From DATAOG01 sp963753685 (GTDB lineage Bacteria > Pseudomonadota > Alphaproteobacteria > Geminicoccales > Geminicoccaceae): a stretch of 64,000 bases of DNA. Shown piece by piece: positions 16,177-24,545 of this stretch. Within the stretch, counting starts at the first letter, position 1; each line of letters starts with the position of its first letter. Made by a program: the position numbers and the translations under genes. The stretch spans positions 124,001 through 188,000 of the forward strand of contig CAVWDE010000002.1 in assembly GCA_963753685.1 (NCBI GenBank), given 5' to 3'. The notes below the pieces were generated by a model. It was not told the DNA's origin. It did not search any database and saw only the letters and a program-made list of their open reading frames with translations.

Positions 16177-17190
16177 CTAAGACCAGGGCGCGCGCGCCTG
16201 GTCGACCAGCGGCGCCAGCGGCTGCTCGGGGCGGGCGCCGAGCTGGCCCAGCACCGCGGCCGCGGCGAGGCTGCCGAGGCGTCCGCAGGCGGCCAGCGGC
16301 AGGCCGTGGGTGAGGCCGTAGAGCAGGCCGGCGGCATAGAGGTCGCCGGCACCGGTGGTGTCGATCACCTGCGCGACCGGGGCCGCCGGGACCCATTCGG
16401 TCTGTGAGCCCGCGACCAGCACCGAACCGTCGGCGCTCCGGGTCAGGGCCGCGAGCCGGGTCTGGCCGCGCACCAGGTCGACCGCCTGCTCGATCCCGTC
16501 GGCGCCGTACAGGCTGCAGATCTCGACCTCGTTGCCGATCACGATGTCGACGTGATGGGCGATCAGGTCGGCGAACTCGGCCCGCCAGCGGGCGACGCAG
16601 AACGGGTCCGAAAGGCTGAGGGCCACCTGCCGGCCGTGCCGGTGGGCGATCGCCGCCGCCTTCAGGCAGGCCGCCTTGGCGTTCGGCCGGTCCCAGAGAT
16701 AGCCCTCGAGATAGGTGACCTTGGCGGCCGCGACCGCGGCCTCGTCGACATCGTCCGGCCCGAGCTCGACGCAGGCGCCGAGATAGGTCGCCATGGTCCG
16801 CTGCGCATCCGGGGTCACCAGCACCAGGCAGCGCGCGGTCGGCGGTCCGCCCGCGAGCGGCGGCGTCTGGAACTCGACCCCGGTGGCGCGGATGTCGTGC
16901 GCGAACACCTCGCCCAATTGATCGCCCTGCACCTTGCCGACGTAGGCCGCCCGGGCGCCGAGTGCGGCGAGCGCCGCCATGCTGTTGGCGCAGGAGCCGC
17001 CGGACATCTCGACCGCCGGGCCCATGCGCGCGTACAGGGCGGTCATCCGCTCCTGCTCGATCAGGGTCATGGTGCCCTTGGCCAGCTCGAGGCGCTCGAG
17101 CAGGCGCTCGTCCGCCGACGCGATCACGTCGACGATCGCGTTGCCGAGACCAATCACATCCAGCCGCGCGGGCCGCTCGTCTGCACTCAT
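16177..17190 (-). CDS. PfkB-family carbohydrate/adenosine kinase
   Basis: 337 residues of ribokinase fold. GLGNAIVDVIASADERLL and MSGGSCANSMAALAALGARA form the N-terminal substrate lid and Gly-rich motif. VIDTTGAGDLYAAGLLYGL is PfkB signature 2 with the catalytic base Asp in GAGD. The spacing and the NxxD region (IVIGNEVEICSLYG) resemble bacterial proteins annotated as adenosine kinase, so phosphorylation of a nucleoside or sugar by ATP is expected. Three tandem 15-bp repeats containing GGAGCTGATG lie directly upstream of the ATG at 17190. Confidence 0.9.
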   Translation of the reverse strand: MSADERPARLDVIGLGNAIVDVIASADERLLERLELAKGTMTLIEQERMTALYARMGPAVEMSGGSCANSMAALAALGARAAYVGKVQGDQLGEVFAHDIRATGVEFQTPPLAGGPPTARCLVLVTPDAQRTMATYLGACVELGPDDVDEAAVAAAKVTYLEGYLWDRPNAKAACLKAAAIAHRHGRQVALSLSDPFCVARWRAEFADLIAHHVDIVIGNEVEICSLYGADGIEQAVDLVRGQTRLAALTRSADGSVLVAGSQTEWVPAAPVAQVIDTTGAGDLYAAGLLYGLTHGLPLAACGRLGSLAAAAVLGQLGARPEQPLAPLVDQARAPWS

Positions 17191-17192
17191 CG

Positions 17193-17237
17193 GGCATCAG
17201 CTCCATTGGCATCAGCTCCATCGGCATCAGCTCCTTG
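17193..17237. repeat. Three tandem 15-bp repeats upstream of the kinase start
   Basis: Units ggcatcagctccatt, ggcatcagctccatc and ggcatcagctccttg are contiguous. Read on the minus strand each unit contains GGAGCTGATG, that is a ribosome site with an ATG close behind. Because 15 is a multiple of 3, the upstream ATGs stay in one frame with each other. Confidence 0.85.
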
Positions 17238-17391
17238 AATTCGCCGGGCGACTATAGGGGCATGGAATATCCACGCAAACCACCCGTTTGCTTAAGGGCA
17301 GTCGCGCATCGTGAAATCGGCCGCCGGCGGGCGTCTTAACATCATCGCCGCGATCCCCATATCTGCCTGAACCTCTGGTCAAGGTGAGCTC

Positions 17392-18120
17392 GTGTTCGAT
17401 GCCTTGAGTCTCGGCCTCCGGCAGCTCGCAGATCCGGCCACCAGGCGGCTGGTGCTGCGCAGCGTGCTGGTCGCGATCGGCACCTTCGCGCTGCTGGTCG
17501 TGGCCGTGACGACGGTGCTCGAGAGGCTCGACGCGACCGGCCTGGTCTGGCTCGATGCCATCCTCACGATCGCTGGCTCCGCCGCGGCGGTGGTGCTCGC
17601 CTGGCTGCTGTTCCCGGTGGTCGTGGCGGCGGCGGTCGGCTGGTTTGCCGAGGACGTGGCGCGCGCGGTCGAGCGGCGCTATTATCCCGAGCTGCCGCCG
17701 CCGGTCGGGATGAGCATCGGCGAAAACGTCGTGGCCACGCTGCGCTTCACGGCGATCGCGCTGGCGCTCAATCTGCTGGCCTTACCGCTGTATCTGCTGC
17801 CCGGGCCTAACCTTGTGATCTATCTGGCCCTGAACGGCTATCTACTCGGGCGCGAGTACTTCGAGCTGGTGGCCGGGCGGCGCCTGCCGTGGTCGACGGT
17901 CAGGGGGCTGCGCCAGCGGGCGCGGGCGCGCCTGTGGCTCGCCGGCGCGGTGATCGCCCTGCTGCTGACCGTGCCGGTGCTCAATCTGGTGGCGCCGGTG
18001 GTCGCGATCGCCTTCATGATCCATCTGTTCGAGAGCTTGCGGCGCGATCCGGGGGTGCTGCCGGCGCAATCGCCGGTCGGGGGCGCCGGAAATGGGCGTT
18101 ACGCCGCCGCCGGGCGCTAG
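17392..18120 (+). CDS. EI24-domain (CysZ-like) integral membrane protein
   Basis: 242 residues with four or five transmembrane segments: VLVAIGTFALLVVAVTTVL, ILTIAGSAAAVVLAWLLFPV, FTAIALALNLLALPLYLLPG and AGAVIALLLTVPVLNLVAPV. The pattern NGYLLGREYFELVA in the cytoplasmic loop is typical of EI24/CysZ proteins. CysZ members move sulfate, but this branch is uncharacterised. It starts with GTG 17392 after an AAGGTGAG ribosome site and is divergent from the kinase. Confidence 0.85.
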   Translation: MFDALSLGLRQLADPATRRLVLRSVLVAIGTFALLVVAVTTVLERLDATGLVWLDAILTIAGSAAAVVLAWLLFPVVVAAAVGWFAEDVARAVERRYYPELPPPVGMSIGENVVATLRFTAIALALNLLALPLYLLPGPNLVIYLALNGYLLGREYFELVAGRRLPWSTVRGLRQRARARLWLAGAVIALLLTVPVLNLVAPVVAIAFMIHLFESLRRDPGVLPAQSPVGGAGNGRYAAAGR

Positions 18121-18135
18121 AAGTGTTTGACTCCG

Positions 18136-18178
18136 CCCGAGCCTGTGTTTAATCCTTGCCGAGGCGGGTTTTCGTGTC
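18136..18178 (+). terminator. Possible intrinsic terminator after the EI24 gene
   Basis: An interrupted GC-rich hairpin (ccgcc...ggcgg arms with further pairs and small bulges) is followed by gttttcgtgtct. The T-run is short, so this is a weak candidate. Confidence 0.3.
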
Positions 18179-18249
18179 TGTTGGAGGCAACTTAGGGTTC
18201 CTCGTTAACAGATCACTGAAGAATCCTGCAAGCTAGGGGTTGCGTCGCC

Positions 18250-18903
18250 ATGTTCCGCAAGAAAGACACCGAGACCGAACTGCCGGCGACCGGGGAAGGG
18301 GCCTTTCGCCGCCCCGCTGCCGACACCGCCGCCAAGACCGCCGCGCAACCCGAGCTACCGCGCCGCAAGGTCGACCTGCCGACCGCGCCAGGTGGCTCGA
18401 GCGGCGCCGCGCCGGCCGCCGGTCCGAGCGCAGAGGGGCTCGGCAGTCCGCCGCCGCAGGCGGAGCCGGACCGCTACGGCGGCAAACGCCTGATCGTGGG
18501 CGAAGGGATCCGGCTGTCCGGCGAGATCAGCTCCTGCGACCGGCTGGTGGTCGAGGGTGAGGTCGAAGTGACCCTGAACGACACCCTCGCCCTCGAGATC
18601 GCGAGCTCGGGCCGCTTCACGGGCGGCTGCGAGGTCGAGGAGGCCGACATCAGCGGCGTCTACGAAGGCGATCTCACGGTGCGCAAGCGGCTGTTCGTGC
18701 GCGGCAGCGGCAAGCTGACCGGCACGGTCCGCTACGGCGAGCTCGAGCTCGAGCGGGGCGGCCAGATCGCCGGCAACATCAGCGTCCTCAGCGACGGCGG
18801 TGGCAGCGTCGGCGCGGCGCGGGCGAGCGACCACGGCTATGGTCATGGCCGTTCAGCCCTGTTCGGCGAGCCGGCCAGCGCGCACACCGATTCCGAAGAC
18901 TGA
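18250..18903 (+). CDS. Bactofilin (polymer-forming cytoskeletal protein)
   Basis: 217 residues. A ~75-residue Pro/Ala-rich disordered N-terminus precedes a right-handed beta-helix of short repeats (RLIVGEGIRLSGEISSCDRL, VEGEVE..., GVYEGDLTV, RLFVRGSGKLTGTVRYGELE), the DUF583/bactofilin fold, and a His/Gly-rich tail. Bactofilins polymerise without nucleotides and localise envelope enzymes. MFRKK at the N-terminus matches the membrane-targeting start of many members. A bactofilin fits a locus with glycan genes, but it lies 6 kb away with its own upstream region. Confidence 0.92.
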   Translation: MFRKKDTETELPATGEGAFRRPAADTAAKTAAQPELPRRKVDLPTAPGGSSGAAPAAGPSAEGLGSPPPQAEPDRYGGKRLIVGEGIRLSGEISSCDRLVVEGEVEVTLNDTLALEIASSGRFTGGCEVEEADISGVYEGDLTVRKRLFVRGSGKLTGTVRYGELELERGGQIAGNISVLSDGGGSVGAARASDHGYGHGRSALFGEPASAHTDSED

Positions 18904-19400
18904 CCGGACCGGCGGTCGACCCGGCGCCGGCGCGCCCGGCACCGGCAACGACAGATCGGTCCGCGCGCGCTCGTCGTCGCCCGCGCCGGGCCGGGGCGGC
19001 GATCTTGTTTTCAGGGAGGCGAGGCAAGAGTTGAACTGACGGTGCGGGGGTGGTGGGGCCCTGCGTCGGCGGTTCGATGTTCAGGTCGGGTGGCAGCACG
19101 CCGTCGCGACCACTTTGGACCTCGTGAGCTGGAACGGTCTCCGCATCGCAACCCCTCGCGCGACCGGCCTCGACCGAGCCGCCGGCGCGGCGCGGTCCGC
19201 GGGTTGCGCAGGACACGGACCTGACGGGGCGCTCGCCCGCGCCATCGAACCGCACCGGTCTCGGCCGACGCCGCCGAAGCGCCACCCGCCCACCGGACGG
19301 TCGCCCGCTGATTGGGAGATTGGGATTGGCATCTGGCGCGCACCGGCCCGCTGGACTGCTGGTCCCCTACCGAACTATCCTGCCCAGCGACGAGGAGATC
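18904..19400. other. 497-nt stretch without a supported gene
   Basis: No frame here matches a family I recognise or has a good ribosome site. The first half is extremely GC-rich. The base composition shifts towards AT at about 19.3 kb, where the TIGR04255 islet begins, so this may be the junction of inserted DNA. No flanking repeats or tRNA gene were seen. Confidence 0.5.
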
Positions 19401-20161
19401 GTGCCGGCCCATCCGAGCGACCCCAATCCACAGCTGGTGGAGGCACTTTGCGAAATCCACCTTCGCCTTCGGCGGCGGATCCCTGGAAGCCGAGCAAGCC
19501 AGGCGCGTTCTTCAAAGCTGTTCAGGATACCTATCCAGAAATCGAACCGATCACGCAACAGGGGGTACACCTCGTCATTGGCCCCGACAGCTCACCGCAA
19601 CCGCAGCTTCTCCCCCCGCGAATCAGCTTTCGGCTGAAGCACCGGGAACGCCCGCTGCTGCTGCAGGTCTCCGAGCAGATGTTTACGATTAATGCCCTTC
19701 GCCCGTATCCAGGCTGGGAGAATCTCAAAGCTGAGCTCCAGCAAGTATGGCCTTCGGTGCTGGAAATCATCAAACCTGAGGCAATCACTCGCATCGGAAT
19801 GAGGTACATCAATCGCATATACCGGCGGACATCGCACGAAAATCCCGGTTATTGGCTCAGACCATGCGAGTTTGTTCCTGCGGCACTGTTGAAATCCGGA
19901 CCCGGATACCAGATGCGGCTGCAGAGCAGCGTTGGCGACCATGGTCGGTTCGTATTGACCATTGCTCACGATCCGAAAGATCCGAAAGAGATACACGGAG
20001 CAATGGTGTTCGACATCGATCGTATAACCGAGCGCGCGGTAGAACCAATCTGGGGTGAACTAGATGCCGCCGTGGAAACTCTGCATGAAGAGATATGGCG
20101 GATGTTTGAGGCGGCGAAGGGAGATCACCTCGATCGGCTGCTGCACGGAAAATTGCAATGA
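19401..20161 (+). pseudogene. TIGR04255-like family protein, frame broken near the N-terminus
   Basis: From GTG 19401 (GAGGAG just upstream) the frame reads HPSDPNPQLVEALCEIH, the typical opening of the sporadic TIGR04255 family. The homologous continuation (PWKPSKPGAFFKAVQDTYP..., then SEQMFTINALRPYPGW, EAITRIGMRYINRI, HDPKDPKEIHGAMVFDID) is in another frame, joined by a one-base shift at about 19455. The rest is intact, ending in LLHGKLQ, so about 250 residues in total. Family function is unknown. It is visibly AT-richer than its neighbours, suggesting transfer. The stop overlaps the next gene's ATG (ATGA). Confidence 0.75.
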
Positions 20162-20499
20162 TGATCGATAGCAGCCGTGCAATTTCCACGGAATCTCTCC
20201 TGGATAATACAGTGTGGGCGGGTTCACGGTCTGGCGCCGACATGCTCGGTGAGGTGGAGGCGTCGAATGATCTGTCGACGGCAACTGGAACTGGTCGGCT
20301 TGCTGATCTCATGGCGCTGATCGTCGATGGCTCAGGAATGGGCCAACGGTACATCGTCGAACACAAGCAAACTAACGAAAGATCTATAGCTCTTCTTCGT
20401 AGATGGATTGATGAATATGGAGACGACCGCGATCCTGATCTCGATGAGCAGATCAAGGAACTGAACACGAACAGACTTTCTCTTCACGAGCGATGCTAA
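20158..20499 (+). CDS. Small hypothetical protein linked to the TIGR04255 gene
   Basis: 113 residues with no family I recognise. The N-terminal half is Ser/Thr-rich (STESLLDNTVWAGSRSG), and the C-terminal half is charged and probably helical (TNERSIALLRRWIDEYGDD). It contains no Cys/His clusters or membrane segments. It overlaps the upstream stop by ATGA and the downstream PIN gene by 7 nt, so the three genes form one translationally coupled unit. Its position just before a PIN-domain gene is where an antitoxin would sit, but nothing in the sequence proves this. Confidence 0.7.
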   Translation: MMIDSSRAISTESLLDNTVWAGSRSGADMLGEVEASNDLSTATGTGRLADLMALIVDGSGMGQRYIVEHKQTNERSIALLRRWIDEYGDDRDPDLDEQIKELNTNRLSLHERC

Positions 20500-20895
20500 T
20501 TTTCCTGGATACGACATTGCTTTGGCTCTTGGTTCATCCGGGTGGCGGGCCACCGGCAAGGGCATTGCGCGTCGCAATGGAGAGGAGGCAGCAAGCGGGA
20601 GATCAGCTGGCGGTCGCCGAAATCTGCGACTACGAGGCGCGGCGGGAGCTGATCAGGAAGGGTGCCACCAGACAGATTGAAAATCTCGACGAGTTGGTAG
20701 GCGCTAATACCTACATACCGCTCGACACCGGCACATGCGGGAGGCGGCCTCCCTTTGGGCGCAATGAGACGCGGTGGTACTCCCACCGCTGCCCCAGAGG
20801 CGCTCGACGGTGACGTCATTCTGGCTGCGCAAGCGATCCGGCAGGGGCCGCACCTGGTGGCCACGAGGAACCTGCGCCACCTCGCTGGCATCTGA
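20493..20895 (+). pseudogene. PIN-domain (VapC-like) protein, frame broken twice
   Basis: MLIFLDTTLLWLLVHP gives the first PIN strand with its Asp, and EICDYEARRELIRKG the conserved E-x-RREL helix. After LDT the frame shifts at about 20735 (MREAASLWAQ) and again at about 20763 into DGDVILAAQAIRQG and HLVATRNLRHLAGI, the C-terminal acid residue and the TRN motif of PIN nucleases. Put together these give a full-length ~135-residue PIN domain. As written the frame is dead, either by mutation or sequencing error. PIN proteins cleave RNA, usually as toxins. Confidence 0.75.
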
Positions 20896-20913
20896 ACGAC
20901 TCGTTGGCAGAAT

Positions 20914-21434
20914 TCAGCCCGGGCCGAGCTCGGCCAGGACGCGCTCGGCGACCTCGGTCGCCTGGTCGCCGAAGGTCACGAAGCGGACCTCCTCGATTGA
21001 CGGCATGGTCGCCAGGCAGTCTTTGACCGTGGTCATCGCTAGGCGGGTCGCGGGCTCGAGCGGGTAGCCGTAGATGCCGGTGCTGATGCCGGGGAAGGCG
21101 ATCGTCTTGAGGCCGTTGGCGACCGCGAGCTCGAGGGAGTTCCGGTAGCAGGCGGCGAGCAGGTCCGGCTCGCCCTGGTCGCCACCGTGCCAGACCGGGC
21201 CCACGGTGTGGATCACGTGGCGCGCCGGCAGCCGGTAGCCCTTGGTGATCCGGGCCTCGCCGGTCGGGCAGCCGCCGATCTGCGGCACTCTTCGAGGAGC
21301 TCCGGGCCGGCGGCGCGGTGGATCGCGCCGTCGACCCCGCCGCCGCCCTGCAGCCGCTCGTTGGCCGCGTTGACGATCGCATCGACCGCCTGCCTGGTGA
21401 TGTCGCCCTGGACCAGGGTCATGCGCGCGGTCAT
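20914..21434 (-). pseudogene. Macro-domain protein (ADP-ribose / O-acetyl-ADP-ribose hydrolase type), one frameshift
   Basis: The N-terminal frame has VQGDITRQAVDAIVNAANE and GGGVDGAIHRAAGPELLEECR, with the Asn-Ala-Ala-Asn and GGGVDGAIH motifs that bind ADP-ribose and carry catalytic residues. The second frame continues IGGCPTGEARITKGYRLPA, HVIHTVGPVWHGG and PGISTGIYGYPLEPA. The join at about 21285 needs one base. Apart from that shift it is a full YmdB-type macrodomain of ~173 residues, expected to remove ADP-ribose or deacetylate OAADPr. The start is ATG 21434. Confidence 0.85.
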
Positions 21435-21444
21435 CGCCGCCGCC

Positions 21445-22430
21445 TCAGGTCCGCTCGTCCATGGTCAGCACGACCTTGCCGGTGCTCTGGCGGGCAGCAG
21501 CCGCTCGAGCGCGCTCTTCGCCTGGCTCAGCGGGTGGATCTCCGAGACATGGGGCTGGATGCGCCGGTCGGCGTGCCAGCGCAGCAGCTCCTCGAACGCG
21601 GCGTGCACCCGCCCCGGGTCCTGCCGGCGGTAGCTGCCCCAGTAGAAGCCGATCGCGGCGGCGTTCTTGACCAGGAGCAGATTGGCCGGGATCTGCGGGA
21701 TCTGGCCGCTGGCAAAGCCGATCACCAGCAGCCGGCCCTCCCAGGCGATGCTGCGCAAGGACGCCGTGAACAGATCGCCGCCGACCGGATCGAAGACCAC
21801 GTCGGCGCCGCGGCCCTCGGTCAGCTCCTTGACCCGGGTGCGGACGTCATCGCTGGCGGTATCGATCACCGTCTCCGCGCCATGCGCCTTCGCGACGCTG
21901 AGGTGCGCATGACCGCGTGCGGTGGCGATCACCCGGGCGCCGAGCGCCCGGCCGCATTCGACGGCAGCGAGGCCCACGCCGCCGGCCGCGCCATGCACCA
22001 GCAGGGTCTCGTCCGCCTGCAGCCGCGCCGCCCAGACCAGCGCGCCATAGGCCGTGCCGTAGGCGATCGCGAAGCCGGCCGCGGTCGGATAGTCGATCGA
22101 GTCGGGCAGGCGGACGACGTTGCTCGCGGCCGTGACCGCCGCCTCGGCGAAGCCGCCGTGATCCGGGGTCGCCATGACCCGGTCGCCGGGCATGAAGCCG
22201 GCCATGCCCGCGCCGCACTGCTCGATCTGGCCGGCGATCTCCATGCCCGGCACGAACGGCAAGGCCGGCTTGTCCTGATACTGGCCTTTGATGATCAGGG
22301 TGTCGGCGAAGTTCAGCCCGGCCGCGCGCACCCGGATCCGGACCTCGCCCGGCCCGGGCTCGGGCACCGGGATGTCCTCGACCACCAGGCCATCCAGCCC
22401 GGTCAGCGCCTTGCAGACGACCGCGCGCAT
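21445..22430 (-). pseudogene. NADPH:quinone oxidoreductase (zinc-less MDR family), frameshift near C-terminus
   Basis: The frame from 22430 gives 321 residues of medium-chain dehydrogenase: AGLNFADTLIIKGQYQDKP, the Rossmann motif HGAAGGVGLAAVECG and VFDPVGGDLF. The zinc-binding cysteines are absent, as in quinone oxidoreductases (QOR). The family's C-terminal strand (ARQSTGKVVLTMDER) is encoded in the next frame, so one base is missing at about 21495 and the true stop is probably 21445-21447. It would reduce quinones or enones with NADPH in the cytoplasm. Confidence 0.88.
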
Positions 22431-22528
22431 CGCTTGTCCTCCGGCCGTAAGTCTAGCCGGCCCGGCCCTGACCGGGAAGCCTCGCCAAGACCCTGGCCGG
22501 CGCTGGCCCGAGAGGTTAGGAAAAAGCC

Positions 22529-23059
22529 ATGCGCGGCTATTTCGGGATCGGCGCCGAGGGCATCAGCAAGCCGATGAACCTCGGCAATCTGATCCGCTCG
22601 GCGCACGCCTTCGGCGCGAGCTTCGTGTTCCTCGTCGATGCGCACTATAGCGTGACCAGCGCGCTCTCGGACACCTCGCACGCGGAGAGCCAGCTGCCGC
22701 TCTACCGCTTCGCAAGCGTCGACGAGCTGGTCCTGCCCGGCCGCTGCCGGCTGATCGGGGTCGAGCTTCTGGACGAGGCCATCGACCTGCCGAGCTTTCG
22801 TCACCCGCTGAATGCCGCCTATGTGTTCGGGCCCGAGCGCAGCTCCCTGTCGGCAGCGATGGTCGCGCGCTGCGACCATGTGGTGAAGATCCCGACGCGG
22901 TTCTGCATCAACCTCGCGGCCGCCGGCGCGATCCTGATGTACGACCGGCTGCTGTGCCTCGGCCGGTTCGCGCCCCGGCCGGTCCGCTCCGGCGGTCCGA
23001 CCGAGGCGCTCAGGCCGCACGTGCACGGCAAGGTCATCACCCGTCGGCGCAAGCCATGA
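22529..23059 (+). CDS. SpoU/TrmH-family RNA 2'-O-methyltransferase
   Basis: 176 residues. NLGNLIRSAHAFGASFVFLV is motif 1 (N-x-G...R-x-A), YVFGPERSSLSAAMVARC is motif 2 (GPE), and KIPTRFCINLAAAGAILMYDR motif 3, forming the knotted SAM site. Motif 3 is unusual: the common form is S-L-N-V/L-S, here C-I-N-L-A. There is no N-terminal RNA-binding extension. It methylates a ribose 2'-OH in tRNA or rRNA, target unknown. It is divergent from the oxidoreductase. A diverged fragment of the same type of gene occurs at 25241-25361. Confidence 0.88.
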   Translation: MRGYFGIGAEGISKPMNLGNLIRSAHAFGASFVFLVDAHYSVTSALSDTSHAESQLPLYRFASVDELVLPGRCRLIGVELLDEAIDLPSFRHPLNAAYVFGPERSSLSAAMVARCDHVVKIPTRFCINLAAAGAILMYDRLLCLGRFAPRPVRSGGPTEALRPHVHGKVITRRRKP

Positions 23060-23076
23060 GTTGGCGCAAGCCATGA
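23046..23076 (+). repeat. Two-copy 14-bp direct repeat at the end of the methyltransferase gene
   Basis: ggcgcaagccatga occurs at 23046-23059 and 23063-23076, period 17. The first copy includes the methyltransferase stop codon, so one unit appears to have been duplicated just past the gene end. Confidence 0.8.
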
Positions 23077-23126
23077 CCGGTGGTGCCCCGGAAGCATCGG
23101 CGCTGCTGCGCCGAGCGGAGGCGCCG

Positions 23127-23603
23127 CTACTCGCTCTCGCCGGACTCGCCGGACTCCCCCTGGCCGCCGCTCCGATGACAGGCCAGACAGTTGGCCGCCG
23201 ACTTGACCTTCACGCTCTTGAACTCGCTGGCGGGGATCTCGCTGTGCGCGGTCTTCCAGAAGGGCAGCTGCGTGATGCGCAGCGGCACCGCGCTGGGATC
23301 GACGCCGCGCAGGAACACCCAGCCGTTGGCGGTGCCGGGGGCATCGGCCGCGTGCGCGACCAGGTAGGCGGCGATCTCGGCGCGGGTCGGCTCGGCCAGA
23401 TCGGCATTCTCGCCGAAATGGTCGGCAAGGCCGGACATGATCTTCTGCCACGAGCGTGCCGGCAGCAACTGCGGCGGGAACGCCATGTGGCAGGCGCCGC
23501 ATTCCTTGAGCGTGGTGGCGGCGGCGTGATCCTGGGCGATCGCCTGGCCCGCCGCGGCGCAAAGACCCACGACGATGCCGATCGACGAGACGAGACGTTT
23601 CAT
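23127..23603 (-). CDS. Periplasmic diheme cytochrome c (DHC type), second copy
   Basis: 158 residues with a signal peptide (MKRLVSSIGIVVGLCAAAGQAIA). Two haem-binding motifs are present: CGACH soon after the cleavage site and CLACH near the C-terminus. Between them lie LLPARSWQKIMSGL, FGENADL and PLRITQLPFWKTAHSEIP, the DHC pattern. DHC proteins pass electrons to the SHP-type haem protein encoded just upstream. The tail is Gly/Glu/Ser-rich (GESGESGESE). Last gene of the minus-strand cytochrome operon; paralogue of the gene at 24047. Confidence 0.9.
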   Translation of the reverse strand: MKRLVSSIGIVVGLCAAAGQAIAQDHAAATTLKECGACHMAFPPQLLPARSWQKIMSGLADHFGENADLAEPTRAEIAAYLVAHAADAPGTANGWVFLRGVDPSAVPLRITQLPFWKTAHSEIPASEFKSVKVKSAANCLACHRSGGQGESGESGESE

Positions 23604-23612
23604 GATGCAGCC

Positions 23613-24050
23613 TCATTGTCCGGACAGATAGGTGATGACGTCGCCCTTCTCGACCGCGGTGCACGGGCGCCCGAGGACGGTCTTGCAGTTGCGGGTGAAC
23701 CACTTCTCGACCTTGGCCGGATCGGTGAAGCGGTCGGGCGTCTTCGACACCGCCATGGGTTGGATGATCTTGCCGGCCCGGGTCTGGCCCTGCGCCCTCG
23801 GATCGCGGGTGTGACAGGTGATGCAGGCGGGCGTATCCGGTTTGCCGCCGCCGTGGTTCGCGTGCCAGAACGCGTCGCCGCGCTGCGCCGAGAAGCCGGA
23901 AAAGCCGGGGTCGGCCTGCTTCGCTGCCGCCGCGAGCTGCGCCAGAATGGCATCGCGCCCCGGATCGGCCCTGGCGACGCCAGCGCTGGCGAGCAGAACC
24001 GCGCAGAAGACGGCGAGCGGGTGCAGCCGTTGCACGGGGCAGCATCTCAT
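23613..24050 (-). CDS. DUF1924 / sphaeroides-haem-protein-like cytochrome c
   Basis: 145 residues with a signal peptide ending ASAGVARA. One haem motif, CITCH, follows GDAFWHANHGGGKPDTPA. C-terminal features are NCKTVLGRPCTAVEKGDVI and a YLSGQ end, typical of DUF1924/SHP proteins, which bind small ligands or oxygen at a haem with a displaceable Asn ligand. The ATG at 24050 overlaps the stop of the preceding diheme cytochrome gene (ATGA). It forms an electron-transfer chain with the neighbouring DHC and cytochrome b561 genes. Confidence 0.9.
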   Translation of the reverse strand: MRCCPVQRLHPLAVFCAVLLASAGVARADPGRDAILAQLAAAAKQADPGFSGFSAQRGDAFWHANHGGGKPDTPACITCHTRDPRAQGQTRAGKIIQPMAVSKTPDRFTDPAKVEKWFTRNCKTVLGRPCTAVEKGDVITYLSGQ

Positions 24051-24545
24051 GGCGAGGTCTCCTTGGGGATGGCGATCGCTTGGTCGTCGAAGCGGCCGCT
24101 GTCGGCGTCCTTGTGGCAGGCGATGCAGTTGCTGCGCGACCGCACGGGCTTGGCCGCGAACACGGCGGGATCGATCCTGGCGTGCTTCCGGCGCCAATAC
24201 GGCGTCGCCGTGATGCGCAACGGATCGGCCGGCGCGACCACGGCGAACCGGCGGGCGGCCTCGGTGTCCCAGGCTTCGGCGGCGTAGCGCTCCAGATAGG
24301 CGGCGATCTGGTCGCGCTTTTTGGCGGGCAGGCTCGCATCCTCGCCGAAATGAGTGTCCAGGGTGGCCATCAAGCGGGCCCAGGACGCGCGCGGCAGCAG
24401 GCTCGGATGGAAGGGGTGATGGCAGTCGCCGCATTCGCGTCAGCATCGCCTGGTTGGCCGGCATCGCGGGAATTCCGACCGGCGGCAGCCGCGACAGGAG
24501 CACGACCGCGGCGGCGGCCGCGATTGCCGTCAGCGCCAGCCACCA
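24047..24545 (-). pseudogene. Diheme cytochrome c (DHC type), first copy, frame broken
   Basis: The C-terminal frame gives LMATLDTHFGEDASL, DPLRITATPYWRRKHARIDP and the second haem motif CIACHKDADSG. Upstream in the same frame is ECGDCHHPFHPSLLPRASWA, the first haem motif. The N-terminal membrane/signal segment (LALTAIAAAAAVVLLSRL, then PAMPANQAMLT) is in a different frame, joined by a shift at about 24437. No clear start codon is seen at the overlap with the b561 gene. It is clearly homologous to the gene at 23127, so the module carries two DHC paralogues. Confidence 0.8.

Noticed and set aside
19115..19400. Upstream extension of the TIGR04255 gene
   Set aside because: The extra N-terminal residues are Arg/Pro-rich and unlike the family, whose usual opening starts at the GTG 19401 frame.
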